Assembly: GCA_009602735.1 (NCBI GenBank)
Contig: WELA01003747.1
Span: forward strand, 329,799-351,105
Length of the DNA: 21,307 nucleotides
DNA from: Mesotaenium endlicherianum
Lineage: Eukaryota > Streptophyta > Zygnematophyceae > Zygnematales > Mesotaeniaceae
Direction: 5' to 3'
Shown one piece after another: positions 7,087 through 17,513 of this stretch (positions are counted from its first letter, which is position 1; each line of letters begins with the position of its first letter). Position numbers and translations under genes: made by a program. The notes beneath the pieces were generated by a model. The model was given only the letters and a program-made list of their open reading frames with translations, did no database searches and was not told the DNA's origin.

Positions 7087-7572
7087 TGCTTGTAGTATAC
7101 TATATGAATGGCCAGATGACATCCTTAGGATGGATGGCGATTCGGGATGATGGGAGATGGCGGTGAATTTGGTTAATCGAGGTCCTACCAACGTGGTTAA
7201 CTCCCGGGTAGGCGGTGCCATCACACTTGCCGTTGAACAGTAAACTCATTCCATGTACATATGCTAGGCATTGCTCTCGAGTTCGGCATTCGGAAACGAG
7301 GCCAACTCTCTTGTACAGCTTACTGAGAGAACTCTGAATCCAAGGCGAGAAGCCATTGATACGCACTGTCTTCTAACCTTGCTTATGTATGAGTTTACTG
7401 ATTTGCATTATTGATGCTAGTTTACTCTCATTTGACTGACGAGTATTATTCACTGCTAGTGTGTTGTCCTCTGCCGTTAAACCAGTTAACGGAAAATACC
7501 ATAAAGATTACTTGCTGATATAAAGATCTTTATTAATTGTTAATCGCCTATTTGGTAAGTCGATTCATTTCA
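7087..7572 (+). mobile_element. Partial LTR (3' two-thirds)
   Basis: The sequence matches the end of the LTR at 6230-6975 and finishes ...TTCATTTCA. U3 with its repeats, TATA box and dyads is missing. It is the LTR part of the second 597-bp unit and carries the antisense frame again at 7100-7366. Confidence 0.85.
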
Positions 7573-7684
7573 ATTACCCTGTAAGGTAAACGGAAACAAA
7601 TCTACCATAATAATACAAACTTGCTTCTCTTCTTCCAACTCCTGTGACAAAGATCGCGATTCTACTAGCTTGTGCCCGGGTTAC

Positions 7685-8820
7685 ATGTGCAGGATGGCTC
7701 CCACCACACAAAAGGAAGACAGAAAGCGCAAGGCACAAGAAGCCAGGAGGACAATGGAGCAATACCAGAAAGAGCGTGCAGCGACGTTTGTCACTAGGAG
7801 AGAACAAGAATGGGTCTGCAGACAACAAGAGGCGGCAGAGGAAGCACAGAGGAAGAAGGAGCAGGAGGCGGATTACCTCAGGAAAGCTAAGGAGGAGAAA
7901 CAAAAGAAGAAACAAGAAGAAGCGGCGGCAGAAGAAGAGGAGAGAAAGAAGAAGGCGGAAGCTGACAAGCAGAAGAGCCTGGCCACTTACAGATATACTG
8001 CGGTGGGTGGTCAAACCTTCGATAACCTGAAGGAAGCATTACTTTGGCAGCCCAGGAGATCAACAAGCTGGAACAGACAACATCTTTACAGAGAGAAGGA
8101 GCTGAGGCATTGGATAGGTACATTGAGACACACACTGGTGTGGTCCTCTACGATGATTATGCCAAGATGGTGGGTTATACAGCAGAGCAAGCTCGGTACC
8201 TTGCATCTGATTTGGAGAACAAGCCAGTTCCAGTACCGGGAATAGTGGGAGATCATCAGGATGGTGAACATGCAGCCCGATAGCTTTAAGGATACGATAA
8301 TCTACCTCACACTACTGCCAGCTTACAATGAAGTTGAGAGAAGGAGCTGAGAATACTTGGCCAGGGAAGCAGGGCAGCAGATGTTCTCTTCCCATTGGTT
8401 TCACTGTAAGCTGAAAAAGGCTGAGCATGGACCACGGTAGTACCAGCAGGCCACAGACTGGAGGTGGATGACCGCCACCAACAAAAAGCAGGTGTGTGTC
8501 CGAGCACAACCAGATGACTTCCACTATGGGCTAGACGGCTACCTCATCCTACCACCTCACATTGGAACCAAAGGCTGAATGGCTGCCTGAGTAATATGAA
8601 TGCGGAGATCAAAAAGCACAGGAGGAGGGGAAGAGACTATTTCTCTAAGGGGAAGCATGCCTTTGTCAAATGGGCAAAGAACGCAGGCAGGATAGATAGC
8701 AGGCTGAAGGCCAAGCAACCTCCAGCTTGTCCGAAGAAAGGGCGGTCAGTAGATTTTTCCGTGTCTACCACAGAGCGGGATGACTTAGGGGACGAGACTC
8801 CTACCCTCTCAGAGAAGTAA
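7685..8820 (+). pseudogene. aORF copy C, frameshifted and 3' truncated
   Basis: Homologous to the intact aORF at 4432. The coiled-coil part reads normally, then breaks follow: two extra bases near 8043 (gcattactttggc against gcattgctggc), a loss of about eight bases near 8255, and in-frame stops around 8280 and 8347. The frame recovers at 8596-8820. The C-terminal tail is absent because the copy joins an LTR remnant after ACCCTCTCAGAG, making a stop at 8818-8820. Its leader follows an LTR end (7572) instead of pol, so it is not the third gene of an intact element. Confidence 0.85.
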
Positions 8821-8821
8821 G

Positions 8822-8898
8822 ATATAAAGAAGATTACTTGCTAATCTAAAAATCTTTATTAATTGTTAATTGCCTATTTGGTAAGTCGATTCATTTTA
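8822..8898 (+). mobile_element. 77-bp remnant of the 5' LTR of element B
   Basis: The stretch matches the last ~75 bp of the family LTR, from attacttgct to TTCATTTTA, with the terminal CA changed to TA. The primer-binding site follows one base later, which identifies it as the 3' end of a 5' LTR whose front is lost. Confidence 0.8.
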
Positions 8899-8899
8899 G

Positions 8900-8913
8900 T
8901 GGTATCAAAGCAG
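8900..8913 (+). other. Primer-binding site for initiator tRNA-Met
   Basis: TGGTATCAAAGCAG matches the common plant primer site TGGTATCAGAGC with one change (A for G at base nine). It starts two bases after the last base of the LTR remnant. Initiator tRNA-Met primes minus-strand synthesis in most plant Ty3/gypsy elements. Confidence 0.8.
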
Positions 8914-8971
8914 TTATCACAATCTTCTTTGTATGGTAAGGACAAGGTCTTAAACTAGCAACTCCCGAGAC

Positions 8972-10312
8972 ATGGAGAACCAGGATAACGCGAATGTTAA
9001 AAATCAGGCGGAAAGCCATGTAACGGGAACCCGTACCTATTCTGAAGCAGTGGCAGATACTGCAGCTAAAGAGGCTGCAGATGAGGCAGCTGCTATTGCC
9101 GCAGTCGCAGCACAGCAAGCTGAGGAGGAGAGAGCCAGATTAGAAGTCGAACAATTAGCAAAAGCGGCTGAAGATATAGAACGGGGGGAAGGACAGCCAA
9201 CTGACAAGCGCACTGTCGAAGAACTTATGGCATCAAGGGCCAATGTTCTGAACCCACCTCCTGCTGTACAACTCAATGTACTCCTAGGTCAAATTCGTGA
9301 CCGGCTGCTGCTGCAGGAGCGAGAGGGACTGTCGACGACACTACTCAGCGAGTAGATGCCACTGCTGTTGCTGCATTTGCTAGACTCCCACCTCAGAGTG
9401 TAGACTTGGGAGCATTGTTCGTTCAAATGCAGTCGCAAATGGCGACCATGTATCAGTCCCAACAGGAGGACAAAAGAATCATAATGTCTCTACTGCGGGA
9501 CAGAGACCAACTGGGGTCTCAAACCACTGGTGGTGGTGGCAGAGGGCCTAGTAAGCCCAAGCCGAAACCTCCCCAGGACTATGATCCTGAGGGAAACAGA
9601 AAATATTACCTGATCAAGTTTCTCGCGGATGTCGAGCAGTGGCTAGAGAACTACCCAGAACTGCAAGGTTACGAGAAGGTCAGGCACACTGGTGCGCTAC
9701 TGAAAGGTAGTGCCGCAGATTGGTGGCTATACTGGAAAGGAGAGCGTAAGGCTCAGCAACTCGGTGGCCCTACTTCGGTAGAGTTTATCGAGAAGTTGCA
9801 TAAGAAGTTTGACTCCATCAACCAGCAGGAGAAAGCTATCTATGCGATGACACTAAAGCAGACCACTTCAGTTGCTGAGATTGCTCAAAAGTTCCAAGAG
9901 AACATGATGAAGCAGCCAGACTTGCCAGAGCGGTATAGGATAGCATACTTCAGGTATGGCTTGAAATCCGAAGTCTCTGGTCATTTTGTTGAGAAGAAGT
10001 ATGAGAAACTGGCTGACTTGATCCAGGATGCTGATGCCTGGGATCAGCAGCAGTTCAATCACAAGCGCCAGAGTAATGCTTTGGGGTCTAATATTGTCAA
10101 AAAGCCCCACGGTTCCTATAATGCAATTAAAGGAGACCAGGCTGAGGATGATCAGGGTGATGAATATGAGTATGAGTATAATGCTATATAGTCTAGAGGT
10201 AGAGGTGGTTTACCATTGTCAGCAATTGGGCCACTCCAGAGAACAGTGTCCAGTGAAGCACCTTTCGAAGGTCGAGAGAAAAGACCAGCCTCTAAAAGAC
10301 AGCAACAGTTAG
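8972..10312 (+). pseudogene. gag: gag of element B (frameshifted)
   Basis: The first ATG opens an Ala/Glu-rich N-terminus (MENQDNANVKNQ...) read until a TAG at 9353-9355. A frameshift of one lost base near 9310-9325 puts the rest in another frame, open to 10191. That part holds a typical Retrotrans_gag domain (PQDYDPEGNRKYYL, then GSAADWWLYWKGE, to about KKYEKLADLIQDADAW). Downstream, after a TAG, a zinc-knuckle relic HCQQLGHSREQC lies in a third frame at about 10215-10255. Its first Cys is missing, which fits a small deletion in the GRGG-linker. Gag normally forms the particle and binds element RNA. Confidence 0.85.
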
Positions 10313-10383
10313 TAATGCAGTTTATTGACTCTGAGGATGCTAGAGATAGTGAGTAGTCACTAGTTGCCCTCGTAGCAGGTATT

Positions 10384-10875
10384 ATGGGTCCTGCTGAACT
10401 AAATTCACTATGCATGTCTGACAACCAGATAAAGGAGACTATCAGCAACATAGACATTCAGAGAGTGCACACTCTGGATGCTCTTGTTACACCTGATATC
10501 CAACATTTTTTTGCTAAATCAGGAGAACAATGCGAAAGTCAAGAAAAGACAATCCCCCGTATCCTACTGCATTGCATGATTGCAGGTAGGAAGGTGAGGG
10601 CATTTGTTGACGGAGGGGCGTCACATACTTTTATCCATAAGGACTTAGTTAAGCGACTAAGGTTGCCCACTATCACCCAAGGGAATAGAAAAATACTCCT
10701 TGGAGATGCCTCAAGTATCCCGGGAGGAGTTATAACCAAGCCTATTGAGGTCCAGTTAAGTTCTGGCATTGCAGTCTTCACTGAAACGCTTACATTTGAG
10801 GTACTCAACACTGGCTTTTATGATCTTGTGCTAGGCAGGTCCTGGCTTAACAGACATCGAGCTGAAGTGTGTTAG
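10384..10875 (+). pseudogene. Aspartic protease region of element B
   Basis: The open stretch contains the retropepsin core FVDGGASHTFI and the second conserved block DLVLGRSWLNRH. The usual active-site triplet is Asp-Ser/Thr-Gly; here it is Asp-Gly-Gly, so proteolysis is doubtful even apart from the breaks. A TAG at 10873-10875 and another at 11041-11043 interrupt the frame that otherwise runs on into RT. Confidence 0.8.
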
Positions 10876-11055
10876 AGCAGAGGTACCGCTAAAGTGAGAG
10901 GAGCCAGTGATGGGCAGACTAACTTGGCACCCACCAGGGCTCTTCCTCTTGTCCTGTATGGATGGCAAATGAAGGAAAAGAAGAGGCTTCCAGAAGGATG
11001 CAAGTTGCTGAATGCAATGGAGTTCGCCAAAAGCTGGAACTAGAAGGAAGATAGA

Positions 11056-14000
11056 ATGTTATGTCTGCTGCTAAGAGAGGTACCTCCTCAACCTGAAGAA
11101 GTGGTGAAGAAAAAGGTAAGCCCTCAGGAGCACCCTACTGCTGCAAAAATTGTTGCTCAGTACACAGATGTATTTATTATGCCTCCAGGACTACCCCCTA
11201 AGAGGGAAGTAGATCATAGGATTGATTTATTACCTGGAAGTCAGCCACCCTGGCAACGCACGTATGGCTTGTCTTATGTGGAGAGCGAGAAGTTGAAAAC
11301 ACAGATTGCAGAGCTTGAGGAAAATGGTTATATTTCCCCCAATAAATCACCTTACGGCGCACCCATCCTATTTGTTAAGGAAAAGAATGGCAGTATGCGG
11401 ATGTGTGTGGATTACAAAGCTCTGAACAGGATTACACTAAAGAACAAGTATGCTTTACCCAGAATCGAGGACTTGTTTGATACCCCGTCTGGTGCTAAGG
11501 TGTTCAGTAAGATAGATCTCAAGAGTGGTTACCATCAAATCAGAATTGCTGAGGGGGATGAACACAAGACTGCCTTTCGTACACGTTATGGACACTATGA
11601 GATCAACGTGATGCCATTTGGACTGACTAATGCTCCTGCCACCTTCATGGGTGCTATGAATGACATTTTCAGACCTTATTTGGATAAGTTTGTGCAAGTT
11701 TTCCTTGGATGATATTTTAATTTTCTCTAAAGATGAAGCTCAGCACGCTGAACACTTAAAGACAGTCATGGACACTCTGAGAAGAAATCACTTATATGCT
11801 AAAATGAGCAAGTGTGATTTCTTTAAGGGAAGTATTGAATTCTTAGGCCACGTTGTCAGAAAACAAGGCATCAGTGTGGATCCTAGGAAAGTCCAGACCA
11901 TAAGGGACTGGCCAGTACCACAGTCTGTCTCTGAAGTTAGATTCTTCCTCGGGTTGGCTAACTACTATAGGAGATTTATTGAGAATTATTCCACAAAGGC
12001 CAGTAAACTGACTGACCTTACTAAGAAAGACATCGGGTATGTGTGGGGGGAAGAGCAGCAGGCTGCCTTCCAGATCCTTAAAGATGCTCTTTGTTTTGCT
12101 CCAATACTAGCCGTGTATGACCCCAGCAAATCGGTGCAGGTGGTCACTGATGCCTCTGACTTTGCCATGGGTGCTATTTTGTTGCAGCCTGCTGACAAAA
12201 TCACAAAAAAAATGGTAAGGTGGCATCCTGTGTTGTACGAATCTATAAAATTTAATCCAGCAGAGATTAATTACTCAGTGTATGATGAAGAGCTGCTAGC
12301 TATCATTCATGTGCTCAAACAGTGGAGAGCATACTTACATGGTAAAGCTGTTAAGGTGATTACAGATAATCTAGCTCTGACTCACTTTCAGAAGAAATCC
12401 AAGCTGTCAAGGAGGGAGAACCGCTGGAGCCAAATGCTGGAACAGTTCCAAGTCCAGATCGACTACAAACCAGGGAGGTTGAATCCTGCTGATGCACTCT
12501 CTAGAAGACCTGACTTGCAAGAAAGGAACTTTAGCCAGCATGTTGTAGATAAAGTCCTGTGTGCACTTTCTTCACTAAAGGTGAAAAAGTCCTTCCTTGA
12601 AAAATTAGGAAAGCCTACCGTTCTGACCCAACATTTGAGCCCAGCCCCACTACTGATGTGTGTCGTGCTACTGCACTCGGGTATAAACTTAAGGAAGGGG
12701 TCTAAATGACTGAAACCACTCCAGGCAGGCTGAAGGTGGTCAATCCTCATAACTTGGAAATGATGTTTTTTTAATCTTGTCAAGCACATGACAATTTACT
12801 GGGTGGGCATTTGGGACAGGCCAACACTGCTGGCAAACTGGCAAAACATTATCATTTGGAGGGATTACCTCGGGAGGTCTTGAAATACGTTAAATCCTGT
12901 GACCAGTGTCAAAAGAATAAGTCTAGGCACACACCACTGATGGGCCTCTTACAACCGCTGCCCATCCCATTTGGCCGCTGGAAAACAATATCCATGGACT
13001 GGGTGGTCACACTGCCACGAACTGCCAATGGGCATAATTCGATACTGGTAGTCGTGGATAAACTGACAAAAATGGTCATTTTCATCCCCACAACTGTCAA
13101 AGTAACTGCACTCGAAACAGCAAGACAGTTCTACAACCATGTAGTATGCCAACATGGACTACCCTCTAATATTATCTAAGACAGAGACTTGAAATTTACC
13201 TCTAAGTTCTGGAGGGCTTTAAAGGGGTTAATGGGAGTCAGGCAGCTGCTCAGCACAGCAAACCACCCTCAGACTGATGGACAGACTGAAAGAACTAACC
13301 GAGTTCTGCAAGAGGTACTGAGAGCCTATATTAACCAAAAAAAAGACAATTGGGTGGACCTGTTACCTCAAATCCAGTTGCCGGTCTACAGTGCGGTGCA
13401 CGCGTCAACGGGCAAGACTCCTTTTGAACTAAGCCTGGGTAAAGGTCCTAAGTCTCCTTTAGATGTCTTAGGGGAGTCTTTGACTCACCCTGAAGGAATT
13501 GACAATCCGATTTTTCTCCAGTTAACTCAGGAGTTTGCTAACACCCTGTCAGAAGTCCAACAAAATTTGCACAAAGCCCAAGAAAACCAACAAAAGTACG
13601 CTAATCAGCACCGTCGACAACTGACCTTTTTTTAGGGCGATTTGGTCAAACTGCATTCTCAGCACCTGTACCTCCCTGGTGTGGTCAAGAAAAAGCTTGA
13701 TCCTGTCTGGGTCGGTCCATATTCGGTGGTGCGCCGGGTCGGTAAGAATGCTTACAAACTGAACATGTCAGCAGAATACAAAGGTCACCTGGTCTTTAAT
13801 GTTTCCTTCCTGGAACCATACATCAAAGGGGACACACTGTTCACAGGTCGATTACCTGTCCAACCGGGACCGGTCCCCGCTCTCCGGGACGGTGACCCTG
13901 AGGAATATGAGGTTGAGGAGATTTTAGACGCGCGCTCGGTCCGTCGATCGTGTAAATATGTCATGAAGTACCCCTTTCGATGGAAGGGTTTCGATGCCTC

Positions 14001-14091
14001 GGGGGACACATGGGAATTTAAGAACCATTTGACCAATGCCAAAGGGGCGTTAAAACGGTTCCACCTTCGGGCGGCTGGAGCCCCTCCATAA
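11056..14091 (+). pseudogene. pol: Pol of element B: RT-RNase H-integrase-chromodomain, multiply broken
   Basis: It aligns throughout with the open Pol at 1420-4173 and adds the 5' part of RT missing there ([12 protein letters not shown]... to [15 protein letters not shown]). Visible lesions are: one extra T near 11705, just before the RT catalytic Asp-Asp; a net nine-base loss near 12215 that keeps frame; a one-base loss near 12603; frame loss around 12705-12780; TAA at 13177-13179 replacing the Ser before the second integrase Asp; and a stop at 13633-13635. The chromodomain (about 13900-14060) has Phe where copy A has Tyr in the WKGY block, still an aromatic cage residue. It is a decayed relative of element A. 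Confidence 0.92.
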
Positions 14092-14518
14092 CGGACATTT
14101 CAGTTGACATGAGAAGGTGATAGGAGGTCCTCTCTCCATTTAAGTTGGAGGGGAAAATATATGACGATTAGTGTGCGAGAGCAAGAAAGGGACAGTTATG
14201 TGAATCCTAAGTGTCAGCATAGTGACAGATGGGACGGTTATGTGAATCCTAAGTGTCAGCATAGTGACAGATGGGACAGCCTGGCCCTCATAAAGCACCT
14301 TGGGCAGCCGGAAAAAGGGCCTCGCACAGAAAAGCATCACTTAACGCACCTTAAAACACATTCATACGTTTATGTCTAGCGCACCGCAACTACGTCAACT
14401 CCTAGCAATCACCCTGTAAGGGAAACAGAAGCAAATCCACCATACTAATACGAACTTACTTCCTTCCTGCAATTCCTATGACAAAGGTTGACATCCTACT
14501 AATTTGTGCCCTGGTTAC
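14092..14518 (+). other. pol-aORF spacer of element B
   Basis: Counterpart of 4174-4431 but about 170 bp longer. It keeps the internal polypurine tract (14140-14157) and the conserved end (ACTCCTAG before CAATCACCCTG, ACATGTGCAG before GATGG). The extra length lies between CGAGAGC and AAAACACA and includes a 42-bp tandem repeat. No gene is evident. Confidence 0.6.
14189..14279 (+). repeat. 42-bp tandem repeat, 2.2 copies
   Basis: Units 14189-14230 and 14231-14272 are identical except for one base (gggacAg against gggacGg); a partial third begins at 14273. The array is absent from the matching spacer of element A. Confidence 0.85.
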
Positions 14519-15641
14519 ATGTGCAGGATGGCTCCCACCACACAAAAAGAGGACAGAAAGCGCAAGGCAGAAGAAGCCAGGAGGACAATGGAGCAATACC
14601 AGAAGGAGCTGGCAGCGACGTCCCTCACCAGGAGAGAACAAGAAAGGGTCCGCAAACAACAAGAGGCGGCAGAAGAAGCACAAAGGAAGAAGGATCAGGA
14701 AGCGGAAAACCTCAGGAAAGCTGAGGAGGAGAAACAGAAGAAACAACAAGAAGAAGCGGCAGCGGCAGAGGAGGAGAGAAGGAAAAAGGCTGAAGCAGAC
14801 GGGCAGAAGAGCTTGGCCACTTACAGGTATGCTGTGGTGGGTGGCCAAAACTTTGATAACCTGAAGGAAGCATTGCTGGCAGCACAGGAGATTAACAAGC
14901 TGGAACAGACAACACTGCTACAGAGGGAAGGGGCTGCAGCTCTGGATAGGTACATTCAGACACACACTGGTCCTCTACGAAGATTATGCCAAGATGGTGG
15001 GCTATACAGCAGAGCAGGCCGGTACCTTGCAGATGATTTAGAGAACAAGCCGGTCCCAATACCAGGAATAGTGGGAGATCAGAGACTCATCAGGATGGTG
15101 AGCATGCGGCCCGATAGCTTTAAGGATACGGTATTCTACCTCACACTACTGCCAGCTTACATGAAATTGAGAGAAGGAGCTGGGAGTACTTGGCCAGGGA
15201 AGCAGGACAGCAGATGTTCTCTCCCACTGGTTCTCGTGTAAACTGAGGAAGGCTGAGCATGGACCCCAGTACTACCAGCAGCCAACAGACTGGAGGTGGA
15301 TGACCGTCACAAACAAAAAGCAGGAGTGTGACCGAGCCCAACCGGATGACTTCCACTATGACCTGGGCGGCTTCCTCATCCTACCACCTCACATTGCCCC
15401 TTGGGACCCCAGGCTGAATGGCTGCCTGAGCAATATGAATGCAAAGACCAAAGAGCACAGGAGGAGGGGGAGAGACTACTTCTCTAAGGGAAAGCATGCT
15501 TTCGTCAAATGGGCGATGAATGGAGGCCGGATAGATATCAGCAGACTGAAGGCCAAGCAACCTCCGGCGCGCCCTAAGAAAGGGAGGTCAGTAGACTACT
15601 CCATGTCTACCAGGGAGCAGGACGACTTAGTGGACAAGACT

Positions 15642-16155
15642 CCTACTGTAGTGATTTGAGTTATTATATATTAGTTTGCATATATTTTAATGTTTTCAAA
15701 TATATTTGGAGTAGTATTGTGTGGATTCAAGTGTGAATAGGTACTCTAGTGACTTGGTTCATGCCCTTTGAACCTTCTAAGGCATTTTCGAAGTTAGAAG
15801 AAGGACCTAGAAGAAATCCACGTGGCAAAAGTCAAATGTGCCATTCTTAGGTCAAAAGGACATGTGTACATTATTCTAGAAAGAGGTGGCAAGTTTTGGG
15901 ATGTGTTGGGTGCCAACACATCAACATACACCTTCCTAGAAATTACTTATTTAGCAAGTATATAAACAAGAGCTAGAACATAGAAAGACATTCGAGAATC
16001 ACTCTTGTACTTACCAAATTCCAGAAATATATTAACTATCAAGAAGCCATCTCTCTTTCAAGAAGCTACCACTTGTGTTCAAAGATCCTTGTCTTGAATA
16101 GATAAAGTATTATATTTCACTAAGTACTTCATCTATCCTGTTTCACTACACCTAC
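15642..16155 (+). mobile_element. Solo LTR of family 2 with 5-bp target duplication
   Basis: The LTR at 15647-16150 begins TGTAGTG and ends CACTACA. It is flanked by CCTAC at 15642-15646 and again at 16151-16155. The uninterrupted aORF copies read actCCTACCCTCTCAG (copy C) and cccCTACTCTCTCCG (copy A) here, so removing the LTR and one CCTAC restores the ancestral sequence. A lone LTR with intact duplication indicates insertion of a full element followed by recombination between its two LTRs. Confidence 0.95.
15959..15966 (+). promoter_or_regulatory. TATA box of the solo LTR
   Basis: TATATAAA is identical to the box at 1208-1215. Transcription from it would run into the 3' half of the aORF and the LTR of element B. 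Confidence 0.55.
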
Positions 16156-16708
16156 CCTCTCAGAGGAGGAAGATGAGGAGGATGAGGAAGAAGAACAAGG
16201 CAGAGGAGAAGCATCAGGACCTCGTACTCAGGACACCTAGGGGCAGGCAAGAGCAGGGCTTCCTCAAGAGCCAAGATCAGGAATATGGCATTTGACCTCG
16301 GCCATGGAGGTAACTGAACCGCGCACTTGCTCCCCCAACCCACCTGCCCAAGCAGGGGAAGAAGCTGATCTGACTGTACTTGGCAGCAGACAAAGGCAGA
16401 AATCCCCAGAGGACAGGGGTGCCAGAAGAGGGACACGCGGGGTGGCCAGAGGTATGCCGGCCTCTCCCTTCGCTCAGGGGCATGTACCTCTTGCCAATGT
16501 ATTTCAGCACCCTACTGGAATGCCTGTCTATGTGGGGATCAACACCCAAGTGATTGAAGAGCAGGCTACCATCCGTTGTTCTCCTCAAGGTCCAACTTTA
16601 GAACAAACGGGGTTCTTTAGAAGGCCAGCTGACAGACCTAGAGGGCTTTCCAGATCTAGGTCCAGAACTCAGTCTCCTGATCCTGAAGCCCCAGGAACAA
16701 CCCCCTAG

Positions 16709-16820
16709 GTGACAGGCTGAAGAGGCAGTTAGTGGGGGAGGTTGGTCAGGTTCAGTTTCCTGACCAAAGATTTCTGCAGTTTAATGTTGTCGAGGCGACA
16801 ACAAGTTAAGTTGGAGGGAT
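16709..16820 (+). other. 3' untranslated region and polypurine tract of element B
   Basis: The 112 bp repeat the layout of 6118-6229, with TTAAGTTGGAGGG at 16806-16818 directly before the LTR. Confidence 0.7.
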
Positions 16821-17513
16821 TGTAATGAATCAGTATATTAGTAGATATAATATTCATTTAAATATAATAGTTAATTAAGTGCTGAACTTTATGTAGTATT
16901 GAGTCTGCTGGACTTTATATAATTATCAATGTAAGGACTCAGTCGGAAGCAGCAAGCTGAAGCCAACTTAAGTCAGCTTGCTGACACATTCTTTGACAGC
17001 CAGCTGACTTCCGTACTCGGTAGCAGCGAACTGCCTCGATATGCATCTAAGTGTGGTATGCTAGATGAATGGCCAGATGACATCCCTATGATGAATGGCG
17101 ATTCGAGATGATGGGAGATGGAGGTGGATTTGGTTCACCGAGGTCCTACCAACGTGGTTAATTCCCGGGTAGGCGGTGCCATCGCACAGGCCGTTGAATA
17201 GTAAACTCATTTCATGTACATATGCTAGTCATTGCTCTCGAGTTCGGCATTTGGAAACGAGGCCAACTCTCTGGTACAGCTTACTGAGAGTGATTTGAAT
17301 CCAAAGCGAGAAGCCATTGATACGCACTGTCTTCCAACCTTGCTTATGTATGAGTTTACTGATTGCATTATTGATGCTAGTTTACTTGCATTTGACTTAC
17401 GAATATCATTCACTGCTAGTGTGTTGTTCTTTGCTGTTAAATCGATTAACAAAAAATACCATAAAGATCTTCATTAATTGTTAATCGCCTATTTAAAAAG
17501 TCCATTCATTTCA
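16821..17513 (+). mobile_element. 3' LTR of element B (693 bp)
   Basis: It starts TGTAATGAA and ends TTCATTTCA. It is shorter than the LTR at 6230, mainly through one fewer U3 repeat and small losses near the 3' end. The TATA box is changed to ACTTAAG. The first dyad (16972-16985) is perfect; the second (16995-17008) has one mismatch. Confidence 0.9.

Larger units (their letters stand above)
6490..7683 (+). repeat. 597-bp tandem duplication of LTR tail plus aORF leader
   Basis: 6490-7086 and 7087-7683 are near-identical head-to-tail copies: atgaatgg lies at 6507 and 7104, and the LTR ends at 6975 and 7572, both offset by 597. Each unit has the last ~490 bp of the LTR followed by ~110 bp of the leader that precedes the aORF. 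The first copy stops at gggtta (7086) and jumps back into LTR sequence at 7087-7090. Confidence 0.85.
14519..16708 (+). pseudogene. aORF copy B, frameshifted and split by a solo LTR
   Basis: The 5' part (14519-15646) and 3' part (16151-16708) together match the intact aORF. Small lesions include losses of five bases near 14970 and one near 15020 that jointly restore frame, one base lost near 15160, and one near 15225. At 15647 a 504-bp solo LTR interrupts it inside the segment encoding the acidic region. A stop also lies near 16240 in the distal part. The C-terminal block (GMPVYVGINTQVIEEQA to DPEAPGTTP) is well preserved. Confidence 0.88.
8822..17513 (+). mobile_element. Chromovirus element B, nearly complete but inactive
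   Basis: The order is LTR remnant, primer-binding site, gag, protease, RT, RNase H, integrase, chromodomain, spacer, aORF, polypurine tract, 3' LTR. It shows the full gene plan of the family. Every coding region carries stops or frameshifts, and the aORF is split by a solo LTR. The duplication flanking the insertion cannot be tested because the 5' LTR front is gone. Confidence 0.85.

Noticed and set aside
17232..17477. Plus-strand 81-codon frame in the LTR of element B, and a similar frame at 19175
   Set aside because: Not kept open in the other LTR copies at 6690-6960 and 7290-7560, so probably chance.
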